Part shown: in pieces, positions 5,180 through 6,849 of the stretch
Position numbering within the stretch: the first letter of the stretch is position 1
Layout of the letters: each line of letters begins with the position of its first letter
Assembly: GCA_016206815.1 (NCBI GenBank)
Contig: JACQQT010000009.1
Location: forward strand, 1 to 6,849
Origin: Candidatus Omnitrophota bacterium
GTDB lineage: Bacteria; Omnitrophota; Omnitrophia; Omnitrophales; Danuiimicrobiaceae
Length of the DNA stretch: 6,849 nt
Direction of reading: 5' to 3'
Program-made: the position numbers and the translations under genes
Notes under the pieces: generated by a model
The model's database searches: none
Seen by the model: only the letters and a program-made list of their open reading frames with translations
Told to the model about the DNA's origin: nothing

Positions 5180-6280
5180 TTGGGAAAAATCAAAATTGCC
5201 ATTGCTGGCACCGGTAATTGTGCGGCGTCCCTCATTCAAGGAATCGAATATTACCGTAAGAACGGGAAAGCAAAAGAAGAAAATCTCGGGGTCATGAATT
5301 ACGACCTCGGTGGGTACCTGCCGGAAGATATCGAAGTCGTTGCCGCTTTTGACATTGATAAACGCAAAGTCGGTGAACGATTCGACATCGCCTTAAATGC
5401 AAAACCGAATTGCGTGATGGTTCTTCATAATCACCTGCCGAAAAGCAAGGTCATCGTTCAAATGAGTCCGGTCTTGGACGGTGTTTCCGAACATATGAGT
5501 GAGTACCCCGCGGAACGCACGTTCATCGTCGCCAACAAAAAACCGGTAAACGTTGATAAAGTACTGCGCGACAGCGGCGCTGAAATTTTGCTGAACTATT
5601 TGCCGGTCGGAAGCGAAGAAGCGACGCAGTTTTATGCAGAGGCATGTCTCAGAACCGGAATCAGTTTGATTAACTGCATGCCGGTCTTTATCGTGTCGGA
5701 TCCGAAATGGGCAAAACGCTTTGAAGACAAGCACATCCCGTGCATTGGGGATGATATTAAAGCGCAAATCGGCGCCACCATTACCCACCGAACGCTTGCA
5801 AAACTCTTTGCCGATCGCGGGGTCAAAATCGACCGCACTTACCAATTGAATACCGGCGGGAACACCGACTTCCTCAACATGCTGAACCGGAATCGTTTAA
5901 AATCCAAGAAAATTTCGAAAACAGCGGCCGTTCAAAGCCAGCTGGAAACGCCGCTGGCTGAAGATAACATCCATATCGGCCCCTCAGATTACGTTCCGTG
6001 GCAAAACGACAATAAGGTTTGCTATCTTCGAATTGAAGGGCGCGGTTTTGCGGGCTTTCCTGTCACGTTGGAATGCAGACTTTCCGTGGAAGATTCGCCC
6101 AACAGTGCGGGCTGCGGCATTGATGCCATTCGGTGCTGCCGGCTCGCTCGCGACCGGAAAATCGGCGGGCCGCTCGTTTCGATTTCAGCTTACACGATGA
6201 AACATCCGCCCAAACAAATCCACGATACGGAAGCAAAAGAATTAGTCCGGAAATTTATTCAGGGCACCTGCCAGCGGTAA
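5180..6280 (+). CDS. ino1: Inositol-3-phosphate synthase (myo-inositol-1-phosphate synthase)
   Basis: 366 residues, of the short archaeal/actinobacterial type (eukaryotic enzymes are about 510). It converts D-glucose 6-phosphate to 1D-myo-inositol 3-phosphate with NAD+ as a recycled cofactor, in the cytosol; this is the entry step to inositol lipids and inositol-based solutes or thiols. Visible features: Rossmann loop IAGTGNCAASL (8-18), the GIEYY that follows it in this group, FIVANKKPVNVD (115-126), NYLPVGSEEATQFYAEA (139-155), GDDIKAQIGATITHR (190-204) with Lys194 in the active-site region, LNTGGNTDFLNM (223-234), KKISKTAAV (243-251), and SAGCGIDAIRCCRLA (309-323) near the C-terminus. The sequence is intact. 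The start is TTG, backed by AGGGAGAG. It has its own strong promoter and stands alone in its transcription unit within this window, ending 9 nt from the convergent arginine decarboxylase gene. Confidence 0.95.
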   Translation: MGKIKIAIAGTGNCAASLIQGIEYYRKNGKAKEENLGVMNYDLGGYLPEDIEVVAAFDIDKRKVGERFDIALNAKPNCVMVLHNHLPKSKVIVQMSPVLDGVSEHMSEYPAERTFIVANKKPVNVDKVLRDSGAEILLNYLPVGSEEATQFYAEACLRTGISLINCMPVFIVSDPKWAKRFEDKHIPCIGDDIKAQIGATITHRTLAKLFADRGVKIDRTYQLNTGGNTDFLNMLNRNRLKSKKISKTAAVQSQLETPLAEDNIHIGPSDYVPWQNDNKVCYLRIEGRGFAGFPVTLECRLSVEDSPNSAGCGIDAIRCCRLARDRKIGGPLVSISAYTMKHPPKQIHDTEAKELVRKFIQGTCQR

Positions 6281-6289
6281 GCTTTTTCA

Positions 6290-6835
6290 CTACGCAATAA
6301 AAATACAAGCGGCAACGACCGATGTCCAACGGCCGTCTTTATCTCCCTCTGCGCTTTGGGTAATGGCCGTCGTGCGGACAATCTCATCCGAAATCTTCCA
6401 TATTTCCCGTTTGGCATCATAACTGGAGTCCGGATCAAACGTCACGCCCGAAATGGTGGCCAGCATCTCTGCCGCCAAATCTTCGGCGTAGTCATTCGTT
6501 TTGCGCTCGGTCCAGCCAAACGCGTGATGTTCCGAAAGGTAGCCGTGCTTGCTTGGATTCTTGGGCATGGCAACGCCGACGGAGGTGGAAATTAAGCGGT
6601 TGGGTTCGTTGGTTGCGTTCTCACTCATCACGCAATACACAATCTGCCCCGGCGTCAAATACTTAAGGCCGACTTCTTTGGGAATCATCTTGCAATAGGG
6701 AGGGAAAATACTGGAAACTTTCACCAGATTGTAATACGCAATATCCGCATTCCGAAGCGCCAGCTCGAGACTGGTCAACTTTTCACGATGAACTCCAACG
6801 CCCTTCGTCAAAAAGCATTTTTTCGGGATGATCAT
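6290..6835 (-). CDS. pdaD: Pyruvoyl-dependent arginine decarboxylase (proenzyme)
   Basis: 181 residues, within the family's usual 155-195. It decarboxylates L-arginine to agmatine, feeding putrescine/spermidine synthesis; chlamydial relatives act in acid resistance instead. The proenzyme cleaves itself between two serines. Here the site is YYNLVKVSSIFPP (34-46), predicted to cut between Ser41 and Ser42 to give a 41-residue beta chain and an alpha chain starting with a pyruvoyl group made from Ser42. Asn36 matches the residue known to matter for processing in the Methanocaldococcus enzyme. Other landmarks: LTPGQIVYCVMSEN (60-73), SVGVAMP (85-91), GYLSEHHAFGWTE (98-110), whose Glu102 is the likely catalytic acid, and GRWTSVVAA near the end. 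The ATG at 6835 forms an ATGA with a TGA that may end an upstream gene outside the window. Only weak GAGA-type ribosome signal is seen. Family call very sure. Confidence 0.95.
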   Translation of the reverse strand: MIIPKKCFLTKGVGVHREKLTSLELALRNADIAYYNLVKVSSIFPPYCKMIPKEVGLKYLTPGQIVYCVMSENATNEPNRLISTSVGVAMPKNPSKHGYLSEHHAFGWTERKTNDYAEDLAAEMLATISGVTFDPDSSYDAKREIWKISDEIVRTTAITQSAEGDKDGRWTSVVAACIFIA

Positions 6836-6849
6836 TCTCTCATCTGCTC

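Noticed and set aside
4984..5235. Minus-strand 83-codon open frame in the divergent gap
   Set aside because: It runs through both promoters and the start of ino1, has no ribosome site and no recognisable motif.
6305..6340. Imperfect stem near ACGACCG...CGGCCGT as a terminator for ino1
   Set aside because: The stem has an internal mismatch, lies inside the arginine decarboxylase gene and lacks a T-run.
1..6849. tRNA, rRNA, CRISPR array, insertion sequence, attachment site or prophage
   Set aside because: Reading through the window I saw no spaced direct repeats, no terminal inverted repeats with a transposase and no tRNA-like cloverleaf. Nearly all of the sequence is accounted for by ordinary coding genes.

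Overview
The window reads as a compact stretch of chromosome from a free-living bacterium. Genes are tightly packed, several have clear Shine-Dalgarno sequences, and good sigma70-type promoters can be seen, two of them with an extended -10 (TGn). Some starts are GTG or TTG. The gene mix combines a short inositol-1-phosphate synthase of the archaeal/actinobacterial kind, a pyruvoyl-dependent arginine decarboxylase, a DUF1015 protein and a bacterial homologue of lipase maturation factor 1. That mix would fit an uncultivated lineage such as Omnitrophota or another deep-branching, probably Gram-negative phylum. This placement is an inference from gene content; no marker in the window settles it. 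There is no sign of phage, insertion sequence, CRISPR, tRNA or rRNA.

Layout. Positions 1-4961 hold six genes, all on the minus strand and read right to left: a stand-alone MetG-C-terminal/Trbp111-type tRNA-binding protein (4961-4641), a DUF1015 protein (4621-3338), a secreted Met/Pro/Asn-rich protein of unknown function (3271-2585), an LMF1-like multi-pass membrane protein (2496-1021), a small CxxC DCC-family (DUF393) thiol oxidoreductase (1015-626), and an aldo/keto reductase cut by the window edge (616-<1). Spacing splits them into three transcription blocks: tRNA-binding + DUF1015 (19 nt apart); the secreted protein, possibly with its own promoter; and LMF-DCC-AKR (5 and 9 nt apart). The divergent gap 4962-5179 carries a promoter for each side. 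From it the inositol-phosphate synthase gene runs rightwards (5180-6280). It meets, tail to tail and only 9 nt apart, a minus-strand pyruvoyl-dependent arginine decarboxylase gene (6835-6290).

How they may work together. Most of the genes are housekeeping or metabolic: tRNA handling, inositol phosphate for inositol lipids or solutes, and agmatine/polyamine synthesis. The part most worth following is the LMF-DCC pair, perhaps with AKR and the secreted protein next door. It places a homologue of a eukaryotic ER secretory-folding factor in an apparent operon with a CxxC redox protein. I see no convincing evidence of a wholly new system; the Met-rich secreted protein is the only gene here without a recognisable family.
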